DNA from: a virus
Reading direction: 5' to 3' (one strand)
IMG/VR virus record: IMGVR_UViG_3300046680_000306
Span: 1-25,443 of that record
DNA: 25,443 nt
The stretch's first letter is position 1; each line of letters begins with the position of its first letter. The notes below the pieces were generated by a model. That model had not been told where the DNA came from. It worked only from the letters and a program-made list of their open reading frames with translations, and did not search any database. Positions 5,761 to 12,110 of this stretch are shown here, in pieces. Both the position numbers and the translations under genes were made by a program.

Positions 5761-6098
5761 GCGAACAGACAAACGCATTGCCGCGCCATCTTAGGCAGGC
5801 GCCGAGTTTTGTAACGGAGCCGATCGTAACCAATGAGCCGGGAGTTGCCGCCGACATGCAGCGTGTCGAGCAGGACATCAAAGAGGCTTTCAAGCGCGCG
5901 GCACCAGCACCAGCGACGGGGAACAAGGAAACAAAAACGCCGCTACAAAGGATCGCCGCCGACATCAAATTGTTGGTTCACGATCACGGCGAGGACTTCG
6001 GCGAAAAACTTGAGAAGCAAAAGGGCACAGACGTCACAATGGCAAAGGCGCTGCAACTATGGGCGGACGCGGAAATAAAAACGCCGAAAGCGGACTAA
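5757..6098 (+). CDS. hypothetical phage protein, 113 aa
   Basis: A 113-residue soluble, helical protein with no recognised domain. GGAGG (5747-5751) lies five bases before the ATG at 5757, and the four-base overlap with the preceding stop indicates coupling; a longer frame from 5661 is a shadow of the PEP-CTERM gene. Middle segment DMQRVEQDIKEAFKRAAPAP, then LQRIAADIKLLVHDHGEDFG, which looks like two amphipathic helices. Function unknown. Confidence 0.55.
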   Translation: MSEQTNALPRHLRQAPSFVTEPIVTNEPGVAADMQRVEQDIKEAFKRAAPAPATGNKETKTPLQRIAADIKLLVHDHGEDFGEKLEKQKGTDVTMAKALQLWADAEIKTPKAD

Positions 6099-6175
6099 GC
6101 CGCTTGGATCTCCTGGCCGCCGGCTTGTTGCTGATCGTCCTGTTGGGCGTTCTAGCTTGGGCATGGACACACTGA
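6059..6175 (+). CDS. small single-span membrane protein, 38 aa
   Basis: A 38-residue open frame beginning MGGRGNKNAESGLSRLD, followed by one clear membrane span (LLAAGLLLIVLLGVLAWAW, about residues 18-36). It overlaps the end of the previous gene by 40 bases and ends one base before the next ATG, so it fits the tightly packed operon. No strong ribosome site is seen, so coupled translation would be needed. It could be a small phage membrane effector; no function can be assigned. Confidence 0.4.
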   Translation: MGGRGNKNAESGLSRLDLLAAGLLLIVLLGVLAWAWTH

Positions 6176-6176
6176 A

Positions 6177-6341
6177 ATGAGCCTAAACGACACCGAGCTA
6201 CAGGACTTGCGCGCGCGGCTCGAGCGCACACACAACGACATCACAGAATTGTTGAACGATCTCGACCGATACATCAACGATCGGCGCAAGGAGCGATTGG
6301 CTAAGGCCGAGGGCCGGCTAACTCTTGTGGAGAAGGCGTGA
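6177..6341 (+). CDS. small coiled-coil protein, 54 aa
   Basis: A 54-residue, highly charged helical protein starting MSLNDTELQDLRARLERTHN, with heptad-like Leu spacing through LNDLDRYINDRRKERLAKAE, suggesting a coiled coil. The ATG at 6177 follows the previous stop by one base, and its TGA overlaps the GTG of the following gene (6338-6341). Function unknown. Confidence 0.5.
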   Translation: MSLNDTELQDLRARLERTHNDITELLNDLDRYINDRRKERLAKAEGRLTLVEKA

Positions 6342-6544
6342 GCGGACGATCGCCTGAGTTATTCTGCATTCGAGGACACGCTCTCACCGGCGGAAATGTG
6401 CGGACCTACAACTACGACGATCGGATCCTTCGCGTTTGCATCGCGTGCGCCACATTACGAAACAGGAGCAGACCCCATGAAAGCCACCGGCATGTGGCGA
6501 TTTCTAGCAATGAGAAGCGGCTTCGAATGTTGGGAGTGGGATAA
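6338..6544 (+). CDS. small zinc-ribbon-like protein, possibly truncated
   Basis: A 68-residue frame starting at a GTG that overlaps the preceding stop (GTGA). Residues 10-38 have the pattern C-x2-GH ... N ... R-x-C-x2-C (CIRGHALTGGN, then RVCIACATLRN), like the zinc-ribbon phage proteins and the finger found near HNH enzymes. From about residue 47 the frame runs over the HNH gene that starts at 6477, and its composition stops looking coding. The gene may have been overrun at its 3' end by insertion of the HNH gene. Confidence 0.45.
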   Translation: MSGRSPELFCIRGHALTGGNVRTYNYDDRILRVCIACATLRNRSRPHESHRHVAISSNEKRLRMLGVG

Positions 6545-6920
6545 ATATAAAAACGAGGACGGTTACGGCCTCACAAAGCTAGACGGAAAGACCACCCTCG
6601 CACATCGCGTAGCTTTTATTTTGATACGAGGCCAGATCCCATCAGGAATGAACGTCTGCCACCATTGCGATAATCGCGCGTGCTGCAATCCTGGCCACTT
6701 GTTTCTTGGTACACCGCGCGAAAATTACCTCGATGCGAAAGCGAAGGATCGCCATTCTCGCGGTATCAGAAACGGTGTGGCGAAACTAACAGACGACGCA
6801 ATCAGAGAGATTAGAGCAAGCAAAAAGACACAATGGGAATTAGCTGATCAGTTTGACGTGTGGCAAAGCGCTATTTGTGCAATCAAACAACGAAAGCTAT
6901 GGGCGCATGTTCAAGATTGA
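6477..6920 (+). CDS. HNH homing endonuclease
   Basis: A 147-residue HNH_3-type endonuclease. Residues 18-45 (CWEWDKYKNEDGYG ... AHRVAF) and the core CHHCDNRACCNPGHLFLGT (61-79) supply His63, Asn71 and His74 of the HNH site with Cys ligands. A C-terminal segment (KLTDDAIREIRAS ... FDVWQSAICAIKQRKLW, 103-142) is a helix-turn-helix of the kind that gives such enzymes specificity. Start at 6477 follows AGGAG; the longer frame from 6396 is not preferred. It sits as a freestanding insertion between a small zinc-ribbon gene and the RecE-like gene, overlapping both. Probably a selfish homing element. Confidence 0.85.
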   Translation: MKATGMWRFLAMRSGFECWEWDKYKNEDGYGLTKLDGKTTLAHRVAFILIRGQIPSGMNVCHHCDNRACCNPGHLFLGTPRENYLDAKAKDRHSRGIRNGVAKLTDDAIREIRASKKTQWELADQFDVWQSAICAIKQRKLWAHVQD

Positions 6921-7818
6921 TAAGCCAGGAATTTACCCCGACATTTCCGCCGCGGACTACCACAATGATCCGTGCCCCGCGCCGTCGTTTAGTCAATCAC
7001 TCGGGAAGATTTTGCTCGAAAATTCCGCGCTACATGCGTGGTACGCGCACCCGCGATTAAATCCGGACTGGCAACCCCAGGATCCGACAAAGTTTGATCT
7101 CGGCAATATCGCGCATAAACTGTTGCTTGGTCGCGGCAAAGACATCGAAATCCTGCCGGCCGAATTTACTGACTGGCGCACTGACAAAGCGAAGAAGATC
7201 CGCGCCGAGGCGTTGCAGCAAGGCCGCCACGCTGTTCTCGGCAAACACTCCGCCCTCGCCGATCGAATGGTTGCCGCCGCGCGCGAGCAACTCGCATTGA
7301 TGCCGCCGCCGGCGTGCAATCTATTCGGCCCGCTCTCCGGTCAAGGCGAGGTTTGCGTTGTCTGGAAAGAGGGCGACATTTGGCTGCGCCAGCTTATCGA
7401 TTGGCTATCCGGCGACGGCGTAATTTTCGCGGACTATAAGACAACCGATATGTCGGTCGCGCCGCACGCGCTTGGGCGTAAGATGCAAAATGATAATTGG
7501 CCGTTGCAGGCAGCGATGGCCGAACGCGGCCTAACCGCCGTCGATGAAATACTCGAGCGCAAATACTTTTTCGTCGCGCAAGAGACATGGCCGCCCTATG
7601 CGCTCACCGTCGCCGAACTCACCGAGGGACACTTAGAACGGGGCCGCGTGCAACTCGAGTACGCGATCAACACTTGGCGCGCTTGCATGAAGCGCAACGT
7701 GTTCCCCGGCTATCCGCGCGCGATCATTGTTCCTGATTATCCCGGTTGGGCTGACGCCGAATGGGAAGATCGCCGGATGCAACTAGACGACCGCAAAATG
7801 ATCACGGAGATTGTTTAA
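6907..7818 (+). CDS. RecE-like PD-(D/E)XK exonuclease
   Basis: A 303-residue RecB/RecE-family nuclease (exodeoxyribonuclease VIII C-terminal-like, DUF3799/PDDEXK_12 type). It opens with GIYPDISAADYHND and PSFSQSLGKILLENSALHAW, typical of the family. Catalytic pattern: GNIAHKLLL (His70), GEVCVVW (Glu148), RQLIDWL (Asp165), FADYKTT (Asp176, Lys178) and a downstream Gln (about 201). It should resect double-stranded DNA 5' to 3' to feed single-strand annealing. The partner ATPase is two genes downstream. Start at 6907 overlaps the HNH gene end by 14 bases and has only a weak ribosome site, possibly because the HNH gene replaced the original upstream sequence. Confidence 0.8.
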   Translation: MFKIDKPGIYPDISAADYHNDPCPAPSFSQSLGKILLENSALHAWYAHPRLNPDWQPQDPTKFDLGNIAHKLLLGRGKDIEILPAEFTDWRTDKAKKIRAEALQQGRHAVLGKHSALADRMVAAAREQLALMPPPACNLFGPLSGQGEVCVVWKEGDIWLRQLIDWLSGDGVIFADYKTTDMSVAPHALGRKMQNDNWPLQAAMAERGLTAVDEILERKYFFVAQETWPPYALTVAELTEGHLERGRVQLEYAINTWRACMKRNVFPGYPRAIIVPDYPGWADAEWEDRRMQLDDRKMITEIV

Positions 7819-8009
7819 TGAGCGGCGTAGCGAGAAGTCATATATCAAAAACCGCACTAACGCGCGACGAAAAAATCAAGTGCATCTACTTTCACGAAAT
7901 CCGCGGCGTGCCGCAAAGTGTGCTCGCCGATATGTTTGACGTTAACCCCGGGCGAGTGGCAGAGGCGATCGCCGAAATCCGCGCGTGGCTTAATGGAAAG
8001 GGACTATGA
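7818..8009 (+). CDS. small HTH protein, 63 aa
   Basis: A 63-residue protein with one helix-turn-helix-like unit: LTRDEKIKCIYFHEIRGVPQ, SVLADMFDVNPGRVAEAIAE, IRAWLNGKGL. The start ATG shares its A with the TAA of the nuclease gene and its stop overlaps the ATPase start by four bases. It resembles sigma-region-4/Hin-type recognition helices; a DNA-binding role in the recombination module is plausible but unproven. Confidence 0.6.
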   Translation: MSGVARSHISKTALTRDEKIKCIYFHEIRGVPQSVLADMFDVNPGRVAEAIAEIRAWLNGKGL

Positions 8010-8995
8010 GCTATTCCTTCCGCCCCGCGCGCCGCAGCGAAGCCAAACCGCTCATCGGATTGTATGGCGAGAGCGGCACTGGCAAGACTTACAGCGCCTT
8101 GTTGCTGGCGCGCGGGTTTGTCGGACCCGCCGGCAAGATCGGAATGATCGAAACCGAGAGCGGCCGCGGCGAGGCGTATGCGGATCTAATCCCTGGCGGG
8201 TACGAGGTTCTGTCAATTCGGGGAGATTTTAGCCCGAAAAATTTTGGGGACGCATTGAGTGCGGCCGAGGAAGCAAAATGCGACGCACTGATTATAGATA
8301 GCGCTTCACATGAATGGAGCGCAGCCGGCGGCGTGTTGAGCATGGCGGCCGACAATCAGGCGAAGGGAATGAAAGGCGTTCTAGTTTGGCAGCAACCCAA
8401 GATGCAGCATCAACGCAACTTCATGCTGCGCTTACTGGCAACACCGATCTCGCTTGTGATCGTCTGTATGCGCGCAAAGTATCCGATGATTGAGATCACG
8501 AAAGACGGTCGCAAAGAATGGACGCGATCGCCGGATCTCGAACCAGACCAGGCGGCGGACATTCTATTTGAAATGTTTCTGCATGGTTGGATTGACCGCG
8601 ATCATAAATTCCACGGCACCAAATATTCGCGCGACGATCTCCGCGCCGTTATCAAAGACAACGAACCGATCAGTTTGGAAACCGGCTCGCAACTTGCAGC
8701 GTGGGCCGGCGGTGCTCCGGTGTCTCAACCACCATCTTCACCGGGGAACGCGGCGCCTCCTCGTTCGGAGCAATCCCGCTCAGATCTCAACGCGGGCGAG
8801 GAGGCGTCGGCCGAGACTGATAGCGAGCGCATCGCGCGGCTTGATAAGGAGCTCGAGGTTGCATCGCGCAAAGGTCTTGCGGCTTTACAAATCAAATGGA
8901 AAGAGATCGGCGCGCCGGATCAGCATGTGCTCGAGACGGCACTCCGCAAGCGACACAAACCGATGGCGCAAGTCGCCGATGAGATACCATTGTGA
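8006..8995 (+). CDS. Sak4-like RecA-fold recombination ATPase
   Basis: A 329-residue phage NTP-binding protein (AAA_24, Sak4-like). Walker A GESGTGKT at 21-28; the acidic IETESGRGE at 47-56; Walker B-like DALIIDS near 93-99 with a nearby SHEW. Residues about 1-215 form the ATPase core; 235-270 are a Ser/Pro-rich linker; the last 55 residues (SERIARLDKELEVASRKGLA) are helical. Sak4-type proteins are single-strand annealing recombinases working with single-strand binding protein and a 5'-3' exonuclease, which fits the RecE-like gene just upstream. The C-terminal extension may bind a partner. Confidence 0.75.
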   Translation: MSYSFRPARRSEAKPLIGLYGESGTGKTYSALLLARGFVGPAGKIGMIETESGRGEAYADLIPGGYEVLSIRGDFSPKNFGDALSAAEEAKCDALIIDSASHEWSAAGGVLSMAADNQAKGMKGVLVWQQPKMQHQRNFMLRLLATPISLVIVCMRAKYPMIEITKDGRKEWTRSPDLEPDQAADILFEMFLHGWIDRDHKFHGTKYSRDDLRAVIKDNEPISLETGSQLAAWAGGAPVSQPPSSPGNAAPPRSEQSRSDLNAGEEASAETDSERIARLDKELEVASRKGLAALQIKWKEIGAPDQHVLETALRKRHKPMAQVADEIPL

Positions 8996-9171
8996 GCCAG
9001 CTATTCCCGATCACGCGCGAGGAGAAGATCGCTTGCCTCAAACGCGAGATCGAACAGCGGCATAAGGTTTACCCGCGGCTCATTTCCAAGGGCGTCATGT
9101 CGATGGACTTCGCCGCCCGCCAGATCGAAGTGATGCAAGACATCCTCGAGGACTACGAGAAGCGGAAATGA
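8992..9171 (+). CDS. small phage protein, 59 aa
   Basis: A 59-residue protein starting at a GTG that overlaps the ATPase stop by four bases: ITREEKIACLKREIEQRHKV, YPRLISKGVMSMDFAARQIE, VMQDILEDYEKRK. This type is a common small partner of phage recombination genes in many temperate phages (from memory), with the conserved 'R..VYP..I..G' core. Function unknown. Its stop overlaps the next start (ATGA). Confidence 0.65.
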   Translation: MSQLFPITREEKIACLKREIEQRHKVYPRLISKGVMSMDFAARQIEVMQDILEDYEKRK

Positions 9172-9347
9172 TCACGATCTCAATGCGACGCGATCAGCGC
9201 GACTGTTTGGTCGATTGCCTCACGCATCTTATACAACAGGCACGCAATCGGATTGAACGGACGGACCAAGCAATCGATAGCGTTGCAAACAAGTTAGCGG
9301 TAAGCCGCCTGATGGAAATTAAGGATCTAATTGGCGGGTTAGAATGA
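9168..9347 (+). CDS. hypothetical small helical protein, 59 aa
   Basis: A 59-residue helical protein (MITISMRRDQRDCLVDCLTH at the start, then QAIDSVANKLAVSRLMEIKD). The start overlaps the preceding stop by four bases, and its own stop overlaps the start of the ribbon-helix-helix gene. No ribosome site of its own is seen, so translation is likely coupled. No family recognised. Confidence 0.5.
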   Translation: MITISMRRDQRDCLVDCLTHLIQQARNRIERTDQAIDSVANKLAVSRLMEIKDLIGGLE

Positions 9348-9622
9348 GCAAGCTAGTCGCTTGGGTTGATCCAGCGCTCAAACGCGAGATCGAACGTATC
9401 GCGAACGCCGAGGGTCGATCGGTGTCAAATTTGTTGAGACGGCATATCGAACGGATTGCGGCCGAGGCTCCGCTTGTGACAGGATCCCCGGCTGACCACG
9501 CAAGGAGCATTACCGATGCGACAAGGCGACTTGTTCAAGACGCCAAGCGCAATCAACTTCGCGTCTGTCATCCAAGCGTATCGGCTCAGCCCAAAATTCC
9601 AGGGGCTCGCAAGAGCAACTAA
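9344..9622 (+). CDS. ribbon-helix-helix DNA-binding protein
   Basis: A 92-residue protein whose first 42 residues fit the ribbon-helix-helix fold: the beta strand KLVAWVDPAL, helix KREIERIANAEG, then RSVSNLLRRHIERIAAE. The C-terminal 40 residues overlap the integrase gene by 107 bases and look less constrained (KRNQLRVCHPSVSAQPKI). It is likely a small transcriptional regulator or an excisionase-like control factor because it lies directly before, and overlaps, the integrase gene; that role is inference. Confidence 0.65.
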   Translation: MSKLVAWVDPALKREIERIANAEGRSVSNLLRRHIERIAAEAPLVTGSPADHARSITDATRRLVQDAKRNQLRVCHPSVSAQPKIPGARKSN

Positions 9623-10418
9623 GACTAGTTACGACTACGCTTTCCGGATTGCAGCGCAGACCGACGCGCTTGGGAATATTTCGGTCAAAGAAATTCGGCC
9701 GGCTTTGGTGCAAGCATTCCTCGACGGCTTTGCCGAACATCCTGCCACGCAGCGCAATGTGCGATCGGCATTCCTGGCGCTCGAGAAGTGGGCGCTTGTG
9801 CGGGATCTCCTGCCGCGATCGATCACGGAGGGCACCGAGGCAATCCGCACGTCCGAGAGTTACGAACCTTGGAGCGACGAGCATATCCGGATCGCCGAGC
9901 TCCACGCGCGTCCGGACCTCGCGCGGCTCATCACTCTAGCCGCCGGCACCGGACAGCGCGGGAGTGATCTTGTCCGAATGCGCTGGACCGATCTCGAGAC
10001 GCACGACGGAGTAGAAGGCATCCGCGTCGTGACGCAAAAGACCAAGCGAACGCTATGGATCGCATTGCCGGCGGAGATCCTGGCGTGGGAACGATCGCTT
10101 AGTTTCATTGCGCCGCGTTTTGATGGCGTGCCGTTCACGCGGTCGCAACTATCAACCGCCTGGAACTACGAGCGTGCGCACAATCCACAACTCGCACCGC
10201 ATAAGGAACTAGGGCTCTCGTTTCATGGGCTCCGCGCGACCGCCGTCATCCGATTGCGCCTGCAAAATATCGAACCGACGCTGATCGCCAACGTGATCGG
10301 CATGAGTGTGCAGATGGTCGAAAACTACAGCAAGAAGGCAAACCAAATCGCCGCCGCCTTGAAGGTCCGCGCGCGAACGGCGCCGGCGCAGATCATACCG
10401 TTGAAGGATAGACGATGA
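9516..10418 (+). CDS. int: tyrosine recombinase / phage integrase
   Basis: A 300-residue tyrosine integrase. The N-terminal core-binding domain (about 15-105, SVIQAYRLSPKFQGLARATK and VRSAFLALEKWAL) is followed by the catalytic domain: Arg148 (GTGQRGSDLVRMRW), Lys175 (VTQKTKR), His237 and Arg240 (SFHGLRATAV) and nucleophile Tyr271 (VENYSKKA). The second conserved His/Trp position, in IGMSVQMVENY, seems to be Met263. AAGGAG (9502-9507) eight bases before the ATG supports the start at 9516 despite the 107-base overlap with the upstream gene. It integrates and, with a helper, excises the prophage. No attP core could be recognised nearby. Confidence 0.9.
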   Translation: MRQGDLFKTPSAINFASVIQAYRLSPKFQGLARATKTSYDYAFRIAAQTDALGNISVKEIRPALVQAFLDGFAEHPATQRNVRSAFLALEKWALVRDLLPRSITEGTEAIRTSESYEPWSDEHIRIAELHARPDLARLITLAAGTGQRGSDLVRMRWTDLETHDGVEGIRVVTQKTKRTLWIALPAEILAWERSLSFIAPRFDGVPFTRSQLSTAWNYERAHNPQLAPHKELGLSFHGLRATAVIRLRLQNIEPTLIANVIGMSVQMVENYSKKANQIAAALKVRARTAPAQIIPLKDRR

Positions 10419-10750
10419 TACACGCAGAGAGCGTTAAGCAATGGGAAGCTGAAACAGAGAGTTATCGCGCCTTAATCAGCCAACTGCGCGCCGAGGTTGC
10501 GCGGCTGAAACGTGACCACATTGGAGCACACCGCGTAAGCATTGACACAATTCGATTGCTAGAGGCCGGGGTCGAGCGCGGCAGTGCCGAAAATGCTCTA
10601 CTGCGCGCCAAGAGCAACGATTATCACAATCAAATTGTAGAACTGCGCGCCGAGGTCGAGCGGCTGAAGGCAGACGTTGATTGCCTAAAGGTAGAGTTAA
10701 AGCAGATGGCCGCTAAGTTGATGGCGCTAGGCGAGCAAGGGAAGGGATAG
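10415..10750 (+). CDS. coiled-coil protein, 111 aa
   Basis: A 111-residue, almost entirely helical coiled-coil protein. Two repeat units are visible: ALISQLRAEVARLKRD near residue 19 and QIVELRAEVERLKADVDCLK near residue 73. The C-terminus ALGEQGKG is repeated exactly in the next protein. The start overlaps the integrase stop by four bases. No function can be assigned beyond probable oligomerisation. Confidence 0.55.
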   Translation: MIHAESVKQWEAETESYRALISQLRAEVARLKRDHIGAHRVSIDTIRLLEAGVERGSAENALLRAKSNDYHNQIVELRAEVERLKADVDCLKVELKQMAAKLMALGEQGKG

Positions 10751-10935
10751 GGAGATGCCGGTGTTAGGGTATCAAAACCTCTACGATGAATATGAAACGC
10801 TGCGCATCGAGGTCGAGCGGTTGCGGCTTGAGATATTGCGGGCCTACTGTCAGAAGGCTTTTCAAAGTCAGTCGTTGTGCGACGACTGTTTTTGTCCCGC
10901 TAGGGCTGCGCTAGGCGAGCAAGGGAAGGGATAGG
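10724..10935 (+). repeat. 28-bp perfect direct repeat marking a local duplication
   Basis: The same 28 bases (starting GCGCTAGGCGAGCAAGG) occur at 10724-10751 and 10908-10935. Each copy encodes the C-terminus LGEQGKG and stop of one gene and runs up to the ribosome site of the next. The coding segment for 'EVERL' is also repeated upstream (about 10650 and 10808). This indicates tandem duplication with later divergence or deletion. Confidence 0.8.
10755..10934 (+). CDS. small Cys-rich protein, truncated paralog of the upstream coiled coil
   Basis: A 59-residue protein: MPVLGYQNLYDEYETLRIEV, then ERLRLEILRAYCQKA, then a Cys cluster LCDDCFCP and the same ALGEQGKG end as the preceding gene. GGAG immediately before the ATG can serve as ribosome site, though it is close. 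The shared EVERL and C-terminal segments show it is a shortened relative of the 111-residue protein. The C-x2-C-x-C group could bind metal. Confidence 0.5.
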   Translation: MPVLGYQNLYDEYETLRIEVERLRLEILRAYCQKAFQSQSLCDDCFCPARAALGEQGKG

Positions 10936-10938
10936 ACG

Positions 10939-11115
10939 ATGAATAATCTATTAGCCGCAATCGTTGCGCGGTTAGTTGCTCTCGGCGTTGGGAAAATGCA
11001 GGCGCAAGATTATGTCAGCCTAGCTCACGCAGTCGGGTATGCAGATGGACGAAACGATTTAGAACGTCCAAAGAACAAGCGCAAAAAAGCCAAGCGGAAA
11101 CCGCGCGCTAAGTGA
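10939..11115 (+). CDS. hypothetical small basic protein, 58 aa
   Basis: A 58-residue protein with a hydrophobic N-terminal helix (NNLLAAIVARLVALGVGK), a middle DYVSLAHAVGYADGRND and a strongly basic Lys/Arg tail (KNKRKKAKRKPRAK). It follows the previous stop by four bases and is the last rightward gene before the convergent late operon. The basic tail suggests nucleic-acid binding. No family recognised. Confidence 0.5.
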   Translation: MNNLLAAIVARLVALGVGKMQAQDYVSLAHAVGYADGRNDLERPKNKRKKAKRKPRAK

Positions 11116-11206
11116 TTGATCTCTAAAGCGTTCAAATCTGATGGGCAAGAATAGGGGTATTCAATAAAATCAATCGCTTATAAAAATTTGAGTTGAGCAG
11201 TTTGGA
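11116..11206. other. A+T-rich convergent intergenic segment
   Basis: Ninety-one bases between the convergent rightward and late leftward operons, clearly more A+T-rich than the surroundings (for example 11160-11192). I see no G+C-rich hairpin with a T tract in either direction, so no intrinsic terminator can be called, and no tRNA-like end that would mark an attachment site. Confidence 0.4.
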
Positions 11207-11593
11207 TCAAGGCGGCGGATAATCAGGAAGCATTCGCTCTCTTGGAGGCTCCTTTGGCCTAGCAAACCTATCGTCGTGGTTTCGCAGCAGGTCGTTAGTA
11301 TCCCGCACCGTAGAATTGATGTTGTCTAATCGCTTGCCATTCTCATCGAGACGGCGCAACACGCCTTGCTGACGTTCGTCAAGGATCAGCACTCGCTCAT
11401 TCAGCACGCGGTCGCTATCGGACAGAGTGTTCAGCTTTGCATCTACCGCCGACTGGCGAATTTCCAAGTTGGTAACGCGCACATCAACTCGCGCACTCCA
11501 AATCAAAGCTGTAGCGGAATAGATTACAAAGGCCACGAACCCTGTCACCCAAGGCGACAGGTTCGCGAGCCACGATTTGACTTCATCAACCAT
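11207..11593 (-). CDS. membrane-anchored coiled-coil protein, possible inner-membrane spanin
   Basis: A 128-residue protein with one N-terminal membrane span (WVTGFVAFVIYSATALIW, about residues 15-32) followed by a long periplasm-type coiled coil (VTNLEIRQSAVDAKLNTLSD, RRLDENGKRLDNINSTVRDT) and a Pro-rich end. This is the plan of inner-membrane spanin subunits (Rz-like) and also of other phage membrane proteins. It is the last gene of the late operon, behind the endolysin and holin-like genes, which supports a lysis role. No outer-membrane lipoprotein partner with a lipobox was found. Confidence 0.45.
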   Translation of the reverse strand: MVDEVKSWLANLSPWVTGFVAFVIYSATALIWSARVDVRVTNLEIRQSAVDAKLNTLSDSDRVLNERVLILDERQQGVLRRLDENGKRLDNINSTVRDTNDLLRNHDDRFARPKEPPRERMLPDYPPP

Positions 11594-11920
11594 CTACGAA
11601 GTTGGCGTTGCGGCCCCGGCCGCAGCCAGCGCGTCCTTCTTTGCATCCAAGGCAGATGCAAGTGCGGTAATTCTGGCGACCGTTGCAGGATCGGCGCCGG
11701 CCTTCAGGTCGTTGATCAGTTTGGTAACCGTCGTGAGGATACCAATGATAACGTCCTCTTGGTCCGTCGTGGCCTTTGCGGCGGCTTCGGCTTGAGTAAG
11801 TGCGTCATCTACAGCGGACATGATGTCTTTCTCTTTCTTTAGGATCTGATTAAGCATATCGACCATTCGATCCAGTTTATGATCGATGTGTTGGAGCAAA
11901 ACCTGTTCTAGATATCCCAT
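11594..11920 (-). CDS. small helical late protein, 108 aa
   Basis: A 108-residue helical protein. The N-terminal third (HIDHKLDRMVDMLNQILKKE) is a charged helix; from residue 34 (MSAVDDALTQAEAAAKATTD) it resembles the short Ala-rich phage proteins with a TTVTKLINDLKAGADPATVA middle and an Ala/Pro/Thr end, found near phage structural and lysis genes. A start at the second Met (11821) is possible; 11920 is chosen because it lies only one base after the stop of the preceding gene. Function unknown. Confidence 0.5.
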   Translation of the reverse strand: MGYLEQVLLQHIDHKLDRMVDMLNQILKKEKDIMSAVDDALTQAEAAAKATTDQEDVIIGILTTVTKLINDLKAGADPATVARITALASALDAKKDALAAAGAATPTS

Positions 11921-11921
11921 A

Positions 11922-12101
11922 TCATCCCCGAATTACCGGGCCAAAGGTCTGCCACCCAAGCAGACCAAACAGTATGAACTCGATCACGCCACCGCCTGCC
12001 AAATGAGAGGCGTATTGACCGCCAAATCCACCGAAGTTTACTCCGCACCATATCAGGACGCAGATCACCCAAATCATCCAGAAAAGCAGACCACGTGTCA
12101 T
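11922..12101 (-). CDS. small two-span membrane protein, 59 aa (holin-like candidate)
   Basis: A 59-residue open frame with AGGAGAGG four bases before its ATG at 12101, one of the best ribosome sites in the region. It has two hydrophobic segments: LLFWMIWVICVLIWCGV (about 5-21) and GVIEFILFGLLGWQTF (about 38-53), separated by a Gly-rich loop. It lies between the holin-like gene and the other late genes, so it is a candidate holin, antiholin or other lysis protein; size and topology alone cannot decide. Confidence 0.55.
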   Translation of the reverse strand: MTRGLLFWMIWVICVLIWCGVNFGGFGGQYASHLAGGGVIEFILFGLLGWQTFGPVIRG

Positions 12102-12110
12102 TTTCCTCTC

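Noticed and set aside
5561-5968. Minus-strand open frame opposite the PEP-CTERM gene and its neighbour
   Set aside because: Shadow of two coupled plus-strand genes; no ribosome site or family resemblance.
11126-11146. TTCAAATC as a tRNA T-loop marking an attachment site downstream of the integrase
   Set aside because: The flanking bases do not form a T-arm stem and no acceptor stem or CCA end is present.
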